A DNA stretch of 13,627 nt from an uncultured bacterium (GTDB lineage: Bacteria; Bacillota; Clostridia; Lachnospirales; Lachnospiraceae), in the NCBI GenBank assembly GCA_937916345.1, contig CALFUE010000195.1, positions 1 through 13,627 on the forward strand, read 5' to 3'. Each line of letters opens with the position of its first letter. The first letter of the stretch is position 1. Both the position numbers and the translations under genes were made by a program. Below the pieces are notes generated by a model that was not told where the DNA came from, did not search any database, and saw only the letters and a program-made list of their open reading frames with translations. This document shows, piece by piece, positions 6,541 to 13,627 of the stretch.

Positions 6541-8052
6541 ATGTCGACTAAAAAACTATTCATCAATCCGGCGAAGACGCTTGGACACATCAATCCTGAA
6601 ATCCAGGGACAATTCTCAGAACATTTGGGCAGATGCATATACGAGGGTATTTATGTAGGCGACGACTCAAATATACCGAATGTTAACGGTATGAGGACGG
6701 ATGTCATGGACGCCCTGCGCGCTATAAAAGTACCGGTTGTACGGTGGCCGGGCGGCTGTTTCGCCGACGAATACCACTGGAAGGATGGCATCGGTGAAAA
6801 GAGCACCCGAAAGCGCATGATCAATACCCACTGGGGCGGAGTCGTTGAGGACAACAGCTACGGCACCCACGAATACATGGAATTCTGCCGTCAGCTGGGC
6901 TGCAAGACATATATCAACGGAAACCTTGGCAGCGGCACCGTGGCTGAGATGAGTGAGTGGGTCGAGTACATGACCTTTTCAGGAGTCTCTCCCATGGCTG
7001 ACCTGAGAAAGAAGAACGGTCACGAGGAACCCTGGAATGTGGATTTCTTTGGTGTCGGAAATGAGAACTGGGGCTGCGGCGGAAATATGACTCCCGAGTT
7101 CTATGGCAACGAATACCGCAGATATCAGACCTATGTCAGGGACTACAATTCCGACCGCCATATATTCAAAATCGCCTGCGGACCCAATGTGGATGATTAT
7201 TCCTGGATGGATGGAGTGCTGAAGACCTGCTTCAGGAATGCTCCCGATTTTCTCCACGGATTCATGGACGGCATATCGCTCCACTATTACACTCACCCGG
7301 AGGGCTGGGAGGTAAAGGGCAGCGCCACGGACTTTGACGACAAGGTCTGGTACAAAACTCTCTCAAAGACGATGTACATCGAGGAACTGATAGAGAGACA
7401 CGCGGCCATCCTGGACAGATATGACCATGGCAAAAAGATCGGACTGATCGTGGACGAGTGGGGCACCTGGTTCACCGTAGAGCCCGGCACAAACCCCGGC
7501 TTCCTCTATCAGCAGAACACCATCAGAGACGCCCTGGTTGCCGGCATAAACCTCAATATCTTTAATAAGCATTGCGACAGAGTGCGCATGGCAAATATAG
7601 CCCAGATGATAAATGTACTCCAGGCCGTGATCCTCACGGACGGAGAAAGGATGATAAAGACACCTACCTATCATGTTTTTGATATGTACAAGGCACACCA
7701 GGACGCAGAGCTTCTGGAGAGCTACATCGAGAGCGAGATCATTGGCATAGAGGACGAATTCAAGGTTCCCTCACTTACAGAGTCGGTTTCCCTCGGGACG
7801 GACGGGCAGATACACATCACAGTTTGCAACCTCTCCGCCGACGCCGATCATGATATAGAGACGATACTCTCTGACGCAGGCGTCGAAGAGGCGCTCGGCG
7901 AGATCGTGACAGGTGACATGCATGACATGAACACTTTTGAGGACACGGACAGGGTTACGAAAAAGGAATTTTCGGAATTCAGGATAACGGACGGCAGACT
8001 GAACTTCACCATACCGAAATGCAGTGTGGTACATCTCAGTGTAAGGTTTTGA
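6541..8052 (+). CDS. abfA: Intracellular GH51 alpha-L-arabinofuranosidase
   Basis: This 503-residue enzyme should hydrolyse terminal alpha-L-arabinofuranosyl residues from arabino- or arabinoxylo-oligosaccharides by a retaining mechanism. It has the GH51 layout: a catalytic (beta/alpha)8 barrel followed by a C-terminal beta-sandwich. Signature segments are the N-terminal GHINPEIQGQFSEHLGRCIYEGI, VRWPGGCFADEYHW, and the catalytic motifs GVGNENWGCGG (acid/base Glu175) and VDEWGTW (nucleophile Glu306). SLHYYT between them is also typical. Length matches the family (about 500). There is no signal peptide, so it acts in the cytoplasm on imported sugars. AAGGAG at 6525-6530 lies 10 bases before the ATG. 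It is the first gene of an operon with a sugar-binding protein and two permeases, 29 bases upstream of the former. Some GH51 members also show endoglucanase activity, but the close resemblance to bacterial intracellular Abf enzymes makes arabinofuranosidase by far the best call. Confidence 0.95.
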   Translation: MSTKKLFINPAKTLGHINPEIQGQFSEHLGRCIYEGIYVGDDSNIPNVNGMRTDVMDALRAIKVPVVRWPGGCFADEYHWKDGIGEKSTRKRMINTHWGGVVEDNSYGTHEYMEFCRQLGCKTYINGNLGSGTVAEMSEWVEYMTFSGVSPMADLRKKNGHEEPWNVDFFGVGNENWGCGGNMTPEFYGNEYRRYQTYVRDYNSDRHIFKIACGPNVDDYSWMDGVLKTCFRNAPDFLHGFMDGISLHYYTHPEGWEVKGSATDFDDKVWYKTLSKTMYIEELIERHAAILDRYDHGKKIGLIVDEWGTWFTVEPGTNPGFLYQQNTIRDALVAGINLNIFNKHCDRVRMANIAQMINVLQAVILTDGERMIKTPTYHVFDMYKAHQDAELLESYIESEIIGIEDEFKVPSLTESVSLGTDGQIHITVCNLSADADHDIETILSDAGVEEALGEIVTGDMHDMNTFEDTDRVTKKEFSEFRITDGRLNFTIPKCSVVHLSVRF

Positions 8053-8069
8053 TCGACAACGGTCAGCAT

Positions 8070-8073
8070 GGAG
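8070..8073 (+). promoter_or_regulatory. Ribosome binding site that fixes the start of the large binding protein
   Basis: GGAG at 8070-8073 lies 8 bases before the ATG at 8082. That ATG gives a proper N-terminal signal peptide. The in-frame ATG at 8019 lies inside abfA and would bury the signal peptide behind 21 extra residues. Confidence 0.65.
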
Positions 8074-8081
8074 CGAAATTT

Positions 8082-11000
8082 ATGAGATTAAAGACATTCA
8101 AAAAAATCACGGCAGTTGCAATTGTCTGCGCTATGACAGCCCGGATGTTCAGCGTAGCGACCTACGCTGAAGAGAATATGGAACTATCGGATGTGATCGA
8201 GGGTATCGCGGATTCGGCAAAGAAATTTATCAAGGAGAGCACCGCCGAGACATCTGCCTCCGGTGAGAGACTTACTACGAATTATACCAATGTAGCGGCA
8301 GGCTACACGGCGCCGGATTACACGGGGCCGGATGTGGTCATTTCCATGGATTCAGCGCTGCTTCTCGGAGCGGTTGAAGCTGACGACACCTACGGATATA
8401 CCGGCGGAGCGGCCTGTGATGTCTCCATCGGCGACATAGTGGTGGCGTTGGTTGATGTTCCCGAGACTGCCCTCTATGATGTTTATTTCGACTATTATTC
8501 TTATGACGAGTCCATACTTCCCATAGAGCTGGGATTCTCTGTGGATCTGGACTATCCTTTTTATGAGTGCAGGGGTTTACAGTTTGAAACCACCTGGGTC
8601 GCAGAGGAAGAGACTTCCTACGACCGTTACGGCAATGCCATTGTCACTCTCCCCGAAAAGCTCATGCGCTGGGAGACAAAGGCTCTGATGGACGCCAGCT
8701 ACAGATATTCCGATCCCTTAAAGCTTCAGCTTGAGAAAGGAACTCATATAGTATCCTTCACAGTTAACGAAGGAAGCTTCCTTGTGGGAAATATCACCCT
8801 GAGAGCTCCTCAGTATATCCCTGAGGCTGCCGACTACAACACCGCCGAAGGCCGGGCCCTTATCACGATAGAGGCGGAGGATTTCTACGAGAGAAATGAT
8901 TCATCCGTTCACGCCGTGGGCGAGTACGAGTCAGAGCTCTCACCTCTTTCTGCATCAAAGACCGTACTAAATACCGTGGATCAGGACGCCTATGACACCG
9001 CCGGACAAAAGATAGTTTATCAGTTCCATGTGGATCAGCCGGGTTATTACAATTTCGCCCTGAACTACAGACAGTCAGAAAAGAACGGTTTTCCCGTGTT
9101 TATAAATTATGAGATCGATGGAGCGGTTCCCGATACCGGCTTCTTCAATTATCCTATGGCCTACAACACGGGCTATCAGACGAAGACTCTGACACGGGAT
9201 GACGGACAGAAACTCAGCGTCTATCTTGATGCCGGAGATCACACCATCGGCATGATGATTGCGGCGGATCCAATCAGATTCGCTCTTGAGACTGTGGATG
9301 AGGTCATGAACGGCATCAACGATCTCTCTCTCGAGGTCACAAAGGTTGCCGGAACAAATCAGGATCGCTACAGGGATCTGAGATTGTCCAAATACATTCC
9401 CGATGTGCAGGAGAGGATCTACGGCTGGGTCGATCAGCTCTACGCCATAGCAAAGGACGCAGGTCAGTATGTAGGTTCTGACAATGCCGAGGATGTGGCT
9501 GCTTTCGGCTACCTCATCATCGCGGCGAAGCAGCTGAAGAGCCTGGGTGACAAGCCTGATGACCTGGTTTATCGCGTCAGCGAGCTTTCTACCAGCGTAA
9601 ACTCAGTAAACACCCAGATCGCAAACTTTGTCACAATGATAAATGCCAATAATCTGGCGATCGACAGGATATATGTCTATCAGGAGGGCGCGGCTCTCCC
9701 GGGAGGACTGAATTTCTTCCAGAGTGCGGGTCTTTCAATAGAAAGATTCGTCAACTCATTCTTCGGACAGTCCTACTCCGCAAGTAATGTGGATAAATCC
9801 CACATACAGGTCTGGGTGAACAGACCCAGACAGTATGTAGAGATTATGCAAAAAATGATCGATGATGAATTCACCCCTGCCACAGGCATACAGGTAGATC
9901 TCTCCCTCATGACGGACGCCAACAAGCTGGTGCTCTCCAACGCATCGGGCGACACTCCGGACATCGCCACGGGACTGAACTACTCGATCCCCTTTGAGCT
10001 CGGTACCAGAGGGGCGTTGGTGGATCTGTCACAGTTCGACGACTACGCTGAGGTGTTCAGCAGGTACTCGGAGGGTATTCTGGTTCCCTCGGTCATAGGA
10101 GATTCTTTGATATCGCTTCCTGAGACAATGAACTTTTATGTCATGTTCTACAGGGTTGACATATTGGAAAAACTGGGACTCGAAGTTCCCAACACCATGG
10201 AGGAGCTCATTGCCCTCATGCCTGACCTGAAGATGAGAGGACTGAATGTCTACTATCCCACGGCGGCCATGACAGCCATGAGAAACTTCCATGGAACCAC
10301 GCCTCTTATATTCCAGCATGACGGAAGACTCTACGGAGATACGGCACTTGACATCACAGTTGACGAGCAGGAGGCTGTGGACGGCTTCACGTATCTGACA
10401 GAGCTCTTCACACTCTATGATATGCCGGTGGATGTGCCAAACTTCTACCAGCACTTCAGAAACGGAGACCTCTGTATTGGTATAGCGGATTTCAACTCAT
10501 ACAACCTGATTTTGAACGCAGCTCCCGAGATTGCCAATTCCTGGGAGATAACCCTGGTTCCCGGAATCGAGGATACCGAGACAGGTGAGATCAAAAGATA
10601 CATGTCCGGCGGCGCCGAGAGCACCATCATGTTCCATTCCGACAGAGACCGCGAAGAACAGGCGTGGGAGTTCATGAAGTGGTGGTCGGATGCCTCCACA
10701 CAGGCCGAGTTCGGACAGAGCCTTCAGATCATGTACGGTGATGAGTATATCTGGCCTACGGCAAACCTTGAGGCGTTCTCAAAGCTTCCCTATCCCACAA
10801 AGGACAAGGAGGTTATCATGGAGCAGGCGACATACATACTCGAGGCGCCCAGACTTCTCGGATCATACATGATGGAACGCGAGGTTTCAAACGCCTTTAA
10901 TGATGTGGTCGTAAACGGTGAATCCCTGCGATCCCGTGTGGACGAGGTCGTAAAGATAGTCCGGAGAGAGACCGAGAGAAAGCTTGAGGAGTTCGGCTAT

Positions 11001-11087
11001 CTGGATAGCGAGGGCAATGTCATTAAGGAATACGAGATACCTGATGTGGAAAAGGTTCGGGAAATTTTGAATCGTGGTAAACAATAA
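8082..11087 (+). CDS. Large modular sugar-binding protein: two beta-rich modules plus SBP family 1 domain
   Basis: This protein of about 1001 residues is more than twice the usual 400-450 for a family 1 solute-binding protein. A Sec signal peptide (1-29) ends at ATYA-EE. Residues about 80-247 and 255-423 read as two successive beta-rich modules; the second opens with ITIEAEDFYERND, as in CBM6/CBM35-like modules, and has GYYNFALNYR and DAGDHTI strands. A largely helical region (about 424-570) follows. The C-terminal part (about 574-945) is a MalE-like domain: VEIMQKMIDDEFTPATGI, SGDTPDIATG, FYRVDILEKLGLEVPNTMEEL, AWEFMKWW. The cysteine at residue 16 is not in a lipobox, so no lipid anchor is evident. 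One arginine (residue 21) interrupts the hydrophobic core of the signal. Gene order puts it with a GH51 enzyme and two permeases, so it is likely a receptor for arabinose-containing oligosaccharides. The module folds and the substrate are inferred. Confidence 0.85.
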   Translation: MRLKTFKKITAVAIVCAMTARMFSVATYAEENMELSDVIEGIADSAKKFIKESTAETSASGERLTTNYTNVAAGYTAPDYTGPDVVISMDSALLLGAVEADDTYGYTGGAACDVSIGDIVVALVDVPETALYDVYFDYYSYDESILPIELGFSVDLDYPFYECRGLQFETTWVAEEETSYDRYGNAIVTLPEKLMRWETKALMDASYRYSDPLKLQLEKGTHIVSFTVNEGSFLVGNITLRAPQYIPEAADYNTAEGRALITIEAEDFYERNDSSVHAVGEYESELSPLSASKTVLNTVDQDAYDTAGQKIVYQFHVDQPGYYNFALNYRQSEKNGFPVFINYEIDGAVPDTGFFNYPMAYNTGYQTKTLTRDDGQKLSVYLDAGDHTIGMMIAADPIRFALETVDEVMNGINDLSLEVTKVAGTNQDRYRDLRLSKYIPDVQERIYGWVDQLYAIAKDAGQYVGSDNAEDVAAFGYLIIAAKQLKSLGDKPDDLVYRVSELSTSVNSVNTQIANFVTMINANNLAIDRIYVYQEGAALPGGLNFFQSAGLSIERFVNSFFGQSYSASNVDKSHIQVWVNRPRQYVEIMQKMIDDEFTPATGIQVDLSLMTDANKLVLSNASGDTPDIATGLNYSIPFELGTRGALVDLSQFDDYAEVFSRYSEGILVPSVIGDSLISLPETMNFYVMFYRVDILEKLGLEVPNTMEELIALMPDLKMRGLNVYYPTAAMTAMRNFHGTTPLIFQHDGRLYGDTALDITVDEQEAVDGFTYLTELFTLYDMPVDVPNFYQHFRNGDLCIGIADFNSYNLILNAAPEIANSWEITLVPGIEDTETGEIKRYMSGGAESTIMFHSDRDREEQAWEFMKWWSDASTQAEFGQSLQIMYGDEYIWPTANLEAFSKLPYPTKDKEVIMEQATYILEAPRLLGSYMMEREVSNAFNDVVVNGESLRSRVDEVVKIVRRETERKLEEFGYLDSEGNVIKEYEIPDVEKVREILNRGKQ

Positions 11088-11102
11088 ACGGTGAGGTAGG
11101 AA

Positions 11103-12011
11103 ATGTTTAAGAAGAAAAAAGTAGGAAGCCGTAGTCATTCCAACAAATATGGTTACTTGTTCGTACTCCCGTATGCGATCCTTTTTACGATTTTTATACT
11201 GGCGCCGGTAGTGATAGCCGCGGCACTGTCATTCACAAACTTTAATACCATCCAGGCGCCGGGCTTTGTGGGACTGCTGAACTACATAAACCTCATCACC
11301 AGTGATGACACTTTTATGAAGTTCGTATTGCCAAACACAGTCAAGTACGCGCTGATAGTCGGTGTGGGCGGATATATCCTTTCTTTTCTGCTGGCCTGGG
11401 CGCTGGCGAATATGACCAAGCTCCCGCGTACGATCTTTGCCCTGGTTCTCTACTCACCCAGTATGACCAGCGGTGTGGCCATGACGGTTCTCTGGAAGAT
11501 CATGTTCACCGGTGACCAGACAGGCTACATCAACTCATGGCTGATGAATCTGGGTATCATCAACGAGCCTGTTATCTGGCTGGTGAATGCGGACTACCTG
11601 CTTCCCATCATCATCATCATAGGCCTTTGGGCCAGCATGGGTGTCGGCTTTCTCTCGATCCTGGCAGGTCTGCTGAATGTCGACGAGGAGCTCTACGAGG
11701 CGGCGGCCATCGATGGAGTCCGTAACCGTTTCCAGGAGATGATCTATGTGACCATCCCCAGCATGAAGCCTCAGATGCTCTTCGCGGCGGTTATGCAGAT
11801 AGTTAACTCCTTCCAGAATGGTACCATCGCGACCATGCTTGCCGGAAATCCCACTCCGGGTTACGCCGGACAGCTCATCGTAAACCATATCGAGGACTAC
11901 GGTTTCATCCGTTACGAGATGGGGTACGCTGCGGCGATTTCGGTTGTACTGCTCTTGATAGTACAAATATTTTCGGTAGTAAGCACAAAGCTTTTCGGCG
12001 AAAAAGACTGA
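11103..12011 (+). CDS. Sugar ABC importer permease, MalF/UgpA type (CUT1)
   Basis: This 302-residue protein is one of the two membrane subunits of a carbohydrate importer. It has a short basic N-terminus (FKKKKVGSRSHSNK), then six predicted membrane helices, the first at about residues 17-41 (YLFVLPYAILFTIFILAPVV). The EAA coupling loop is at about 199-220 (EAAAIDGVRNRFQEMIYVTIPSMKP). The external TNFNTIQAPGFVGLLNY segment after helix 1 is typical of the MalF/LplB/UgpA group. The ATG at 11103 is 15 bases after the stop of the binding protein and is preceded by GAGG/TAGG. It must work with the MalG-type partner downstream and the large receptor upstream. No ATPase is encoded here, so a shared MsmK/MsiK-like ATPase encoded elsewhere is expected from Gram-positive precedent. 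The family is certain; the sugar is inferred from the neighbours. Confidence 0.95.
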   Translation: MFKKKKVGSRSHSNKYGYLFVLPYAILFTIFILAPVVIAAALSFTNFNTIQAPGFVGLLNYINLITSDDTFMKFVLPNTVKYALIVGVGGYILSFLLAWALANMTKLPRTIFALVLYSPSMTSGVAMTVLWKIMFTGDQTGYINSWLMNLGIINEPVIWLVNADYLLPIIIIIGLWASMGVGFLSILAGLLNVDEELYEAAAIDGVRNRFQEMIYVTIPSMKPQMLFAAVMQIVNSFQNGTIATMLAGNPTPGYAGQLIVNHIEDYGFIRYEMGYAAAISVVLLLIVQIFSVVSTKLFGEKD

Positions 12012-12037
12012 TTTTGATTTTTTAGAAGGAGACAGAT

Positions 12038-12916
12038 ATGGCTGCATACAAAGGACATCGGATGAATCCCGACAAATTCGAGAAGGGTCAGATAAAGCTT
12101 TACATCTTTGTAATACCAATGGTTCTTTTGACGGGATTGCCAATCATATTCATCATATTCCACGCGTTCAAACCCATGGAGGAGCTCTTCGCGTTTCCTC
12201 CGAAGTTTATAACGCTGCATCCCACGCTTGACAATTTCAGGCAGCTGTTCAAGGCTTCGAGATCCGCGGGTATACCCTTGAGTAAATATATATTCAACAG
12301 CTTGCTGGTAACGGGAGTTGTGGTGCTGGCATCACTGCTGATCTCAACCATGGCTTCATATTCACTCTCAAAGCTGAAATACAGAGGACGTGACACGATG
12401 CTCCAGATCAATCAGCTGGCGCTGATGTTCGTGCCCGTGGCTGTTATGATCCCGAGATACCTCATAGTAAACAAGCTCGGGCTTATCGATACCTACTTCG
12501 CAGAAATACTTCCGCTGATACCTCTTCCCGTGGCGCTTTTCCTGATGAAGCAGTTCACGGATCAGGTTCCGGATTCACTGATAGAGGCCGCCTATGTGGA
12601 CGGCGCAAAGGAATGGCAGATTTACACAAAGGTCATAATACCTATGATAAAGCCTGCCATCGCAACCGCCGCCATCCTGGTATTCCAGCAGGTATGGACA
12701 AACCTCGAGGCCTCAAATTACTACATCAACGATGATTCCTTAAAGACATTGGCATTCTACATGAATACGCTGACATCCACCTCTACTACCAACACCGTGG
12801 CCGGACAGGGAGTCGCGGCAGCGGCCTCGCTGATCATGTTTCTGCCAAACCTGATACTGTTTATCATATTACAGAACAATGTCATGAACACAATGGCTCA
12901 CTCAGGTATTAAATAA
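12038..12916 (+). CDS. Sugar ABC importer permease, MalG/UgpE type (CUT1)
   Basis: This 292-residue protein is the second membrane subunit of the importer. A cytoplasmic N-terminus is followed by helix 1 (LYIFVIPMVLLTGLPIIFIIF), then the external FKPMEELFAFPPKF segment characteristic of MalG-type subunits. YIFNSLLVTG and SYSLSKLKYRGRD lead into the core. The EAA loop at about residues 183-206 (EAAYVDGAKEWQIYTKVIIPMIKP) contacts the ATPase. The C-terminal NNVMNTMAHSGIK is typical of the family. AGAAGGAGA at 12024-12032 sits 5 bases before the ATG. It is the last recognisable gene of the operon, but no terminator follows its TAA within the next 57 bases. That is unusual for an operon end and supports a contig join just downstream. 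ATA isoleucine codons are common here, unlike in the next gene. Confidence 0.95.
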   Translation: MAAYKGHRMNPDKFEKGQIKLYIFVIPMVLLTGLPIIFIIFHAFKPMEELFAFPPKFITLHPTLDNFRQLFKASRSAGIPLSKYIFNSLLVTGVVVLASLLISTMASYSLSKLKYRGRDTMLQINQLALMFVPVAVMIPRYLIVNKLGLIDTYFAEILPLIPLPVALFLMKQFTDQVPDSLIEAAYVDGAKEWQIYTKVIIPMIKPAIATAAILVFQQVWTNLEASNYYINDDSLKTLAFYMNTLTSTSTTNTVAGQGVAAAASLIMFLPNLILFIILQNNVMNTMAHSGIK

Positions 12917-12973
12917 GGGAAAAGGGTCGCATTAACATTACATCCGGAGCCCCCGCTCCATGAGGGATAAGAA
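12917..12973. other. Short gap that probably contains a contig join
   Basis: These 57 bases separate the bacterial permease from the hdrD-like gene. A 5-bp hairpin (GGAGC 12946-12950, GCTCC 12955-12959) has no T run, so it is not a normal terminator. GAGG at 12962-12965 could serve as the ribosome binding site for the ATG at 12974. No adapter sequence is visible here, so the exact join, if there is one, cannot be placed. Confidence 0.45.
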
Positions 12974-13627
12974 ATGCCAGAACTACTCGGTAAGAAAATC
13001 TACAACATGCCGCATATCGCGCAGGAGCTCACACAGTGCGTTCAGTGTGGTTACTGTATCGACGTGTGCGAGGCGCACAACCAGACACCTTGGGATTCAG
13101 TCACACCCAGGGGAAAGATCTACTATCTCAAGCAGATCGACCTGAAAGCATTGGGAGCTATGGACAAGTTCCTCGGAAGGCCTGTTGAATTGAGCCCCGA
13201 GTTCGTCGATGCGATGTACAAGTGTACAGGATGCGGAAACTGTGAAGTAGTCTGTCACGCCAAGATCCGTCTTGTGGACCTTTGGGAGACCATGAGGAAG
13301 TGGATGGTGGATGTCGGAATCGGACCTATGCCCGCAGCAGTAGCGATGGGTAAGAGCATCCACAAGAACCACAACCCCTACAACGAGCCCGACAGCAAGA
13401 GGGACGCATGGTGGCCTGAGGATGTCGAGAGGCATGTTCCTGCTAACGTCATATTCTTCGCAGGATGTACCGGATCATACAGGATGCAGCACATCGCACA
13501 GGCCGGTGTCAGGGTACTCGACCGTGCAGGAGTTCAGATGAACTGCCTCGGACCCGACGAGTGGTGCTGTTCATCACCTCTTCTGAGGACCGGAAACGAG
13601 AAGGAGTCCACCGACTGTGCATACCAC
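12974..13627 (+). CDS. hdrD: Heterodisulfide reductase subunit D-like iron-sulfur protein, 3' end outside window
   Basis: The first 218 residues of a CCG-family iron-sulfur protein are present; the frame is open to the window end. Two 4Fe-4S ferredoxin motifs are visible: C22, C25, C28, C32 (CVQCGYCIDVC) and C84, C87, C90, C94 (CTGCGNCEVVC). The first CCG domain follows: C165 (FFAGCTGSY), then 32 residues later C198-C199 (EWCCSSPLLRTG). The segments LWETMRKW, GIGP, HNPY and AWWPEDV match methanogen HdrD as I know it. HdrD catalyses reduction of the CoM-S-S-CoB heterodisulfide at the end of methanogenesis. The usual CCG is CCS here. Codon use is unlike the upstream genes: isoleucine is ATC in 9 of 10, arginine AGG in 8 of 10, glycine GGA in 12 of 16. 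The best source is a methanogen, perhaps Methanomassiliicoccales. A bacterial GlpC/LutA-like relative is the alternative but fits less well. Confidence 0.8.
   Translation, partial: MPELLGKKIYNMPHIAQELTQCVQCGYCIDVCEAHNQTPWDSVTPRGKIYYLKQIDLKALGAMDKFLGRPVELSPEFVDAMYKCTGCGNCEVVCHAKIRLVDLWETMRKWMVDVGIGPMPAAVAMGKSIHKNHNPYNEPDSKRDAWWPEDVERHVPANVIFFAGCTGSYRMQHIAQAGVRVLDRAGVQMNCLGPDEWCCSSPLLRTGNEKESTDCAYH

Noticed and set aside
8019..8081. ATG at 8019 as the start of the large binding protein
   Set aside because: It would overlap the last 34 bases of abfA and put 21 non-hydrophobic residues before the signal peptide. ATG 8082 with GGAG upstream is better.
11535..12143. Minus-strand open frame of 202 codons opposite the MalF-type permease
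   Set aside because: It is antisense to a clear permease and spans two genes and their ribosome binding site. No recognisable domain.
12946..12959. GGAGC-CCCC-GCTCC hairpin as terminator of the sugar operon
   Set aside because: The stem is only 5 bp and no T run follows, so intrinsic termination is unlikely.
12960..13145. 61-codon plus-strand open frame at the start of the hdrD-like region
   Set aside because: It is out of frame with the conserved cysteine motifs that begin at 12974. The product is Arg/Ser-rich with no family resemblance.
1..13627. A new defence, mobile or RNA-based system
   Set aside because: No CRISPR-like repeats, transposase, integrase, toxin-antitoxin, tRNA or rRNA sequence was recognised. 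Nearly all coding space is taken up by known families.

Overview
The window looks like a metagenome-assembled contig, probably from a gut or rumen community, and not a single clean piece of one genome. Positions 1 to about 12916 read as a Firmicutes genome of Lachnospiraceae type (Butyrivibrio-like by general appearance). The basis is a bacterial EF-Tu C-terminus, AGGAGG-type ribosome binding sites, AT-rich intergenic DNA, mixed ATA/ATC isoleucine codons, and a CUT1 sugar importer with no ATPase gene of its own. From about 12974 to the end the sequence encodes an HdrD-type heterodisulfide reductase subunit that resembles methanogen proteins and has visibly different codon use. A 30-base exact match to the 3' end of the Illumina universal (P5/TruSeq) adapter lies at 4502-4531, inside an open reading frame, so at least one join in this contig is artificial.

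Layout. (1) 1-308: 3' end of tuf (EF-Tu), followed by a strong intrinsic terminator at 332-357. (2) 389-4460: oppB, oppC, oppD and oppF, a tightly packed peptide importer operon with two membrane subunits and two ATPases. (3) 4460-6229: a family 5 solute-binding protein whose 5' end (signal peptide and lipobox) has been replaced by about 40 bases of other sequence plus the adapter. It ends at a second intrinsic terminator (6235-6260). (4) 6261-6540: an AT-rich region with a good extended -10 promoter. (5) 6541-12916: a four-gene pentose-oligosaccharide operon: intracellular GH51 alpha-L-arabinofuranosidase, a very large (about 1001 residue) modular solute-binding protein, and MalF- and MalG-type permeases. 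(6) 12974 to the end: the partial hdrD-like gene, running off the window.

How the genes work together. The Opp proteins would import oligopeptides, with the truncated solute-binding protein as the likely receptor. In the second operon the large binding protein would capture arabinose-containing oligosaccharides outside the cell, the two permeases would import them using an ATPase encoded elsewhere (MsmK-like, by family precedent), and the GH51 enzyme would release arabinose in the cytoplasm. The hdrD-like gene does not fit either job and most likely comes from another organism.

I did not find a convincing new biological system. The strongest signals are two assembly problems (the adapter and the probable bacterium-archaeon join). 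The most interesting biology is the large multi-domain binding protein without a lipoprotein anchor. I saw no tRNA, rRNA, CRISPR array, insertion sequence or phage gene.
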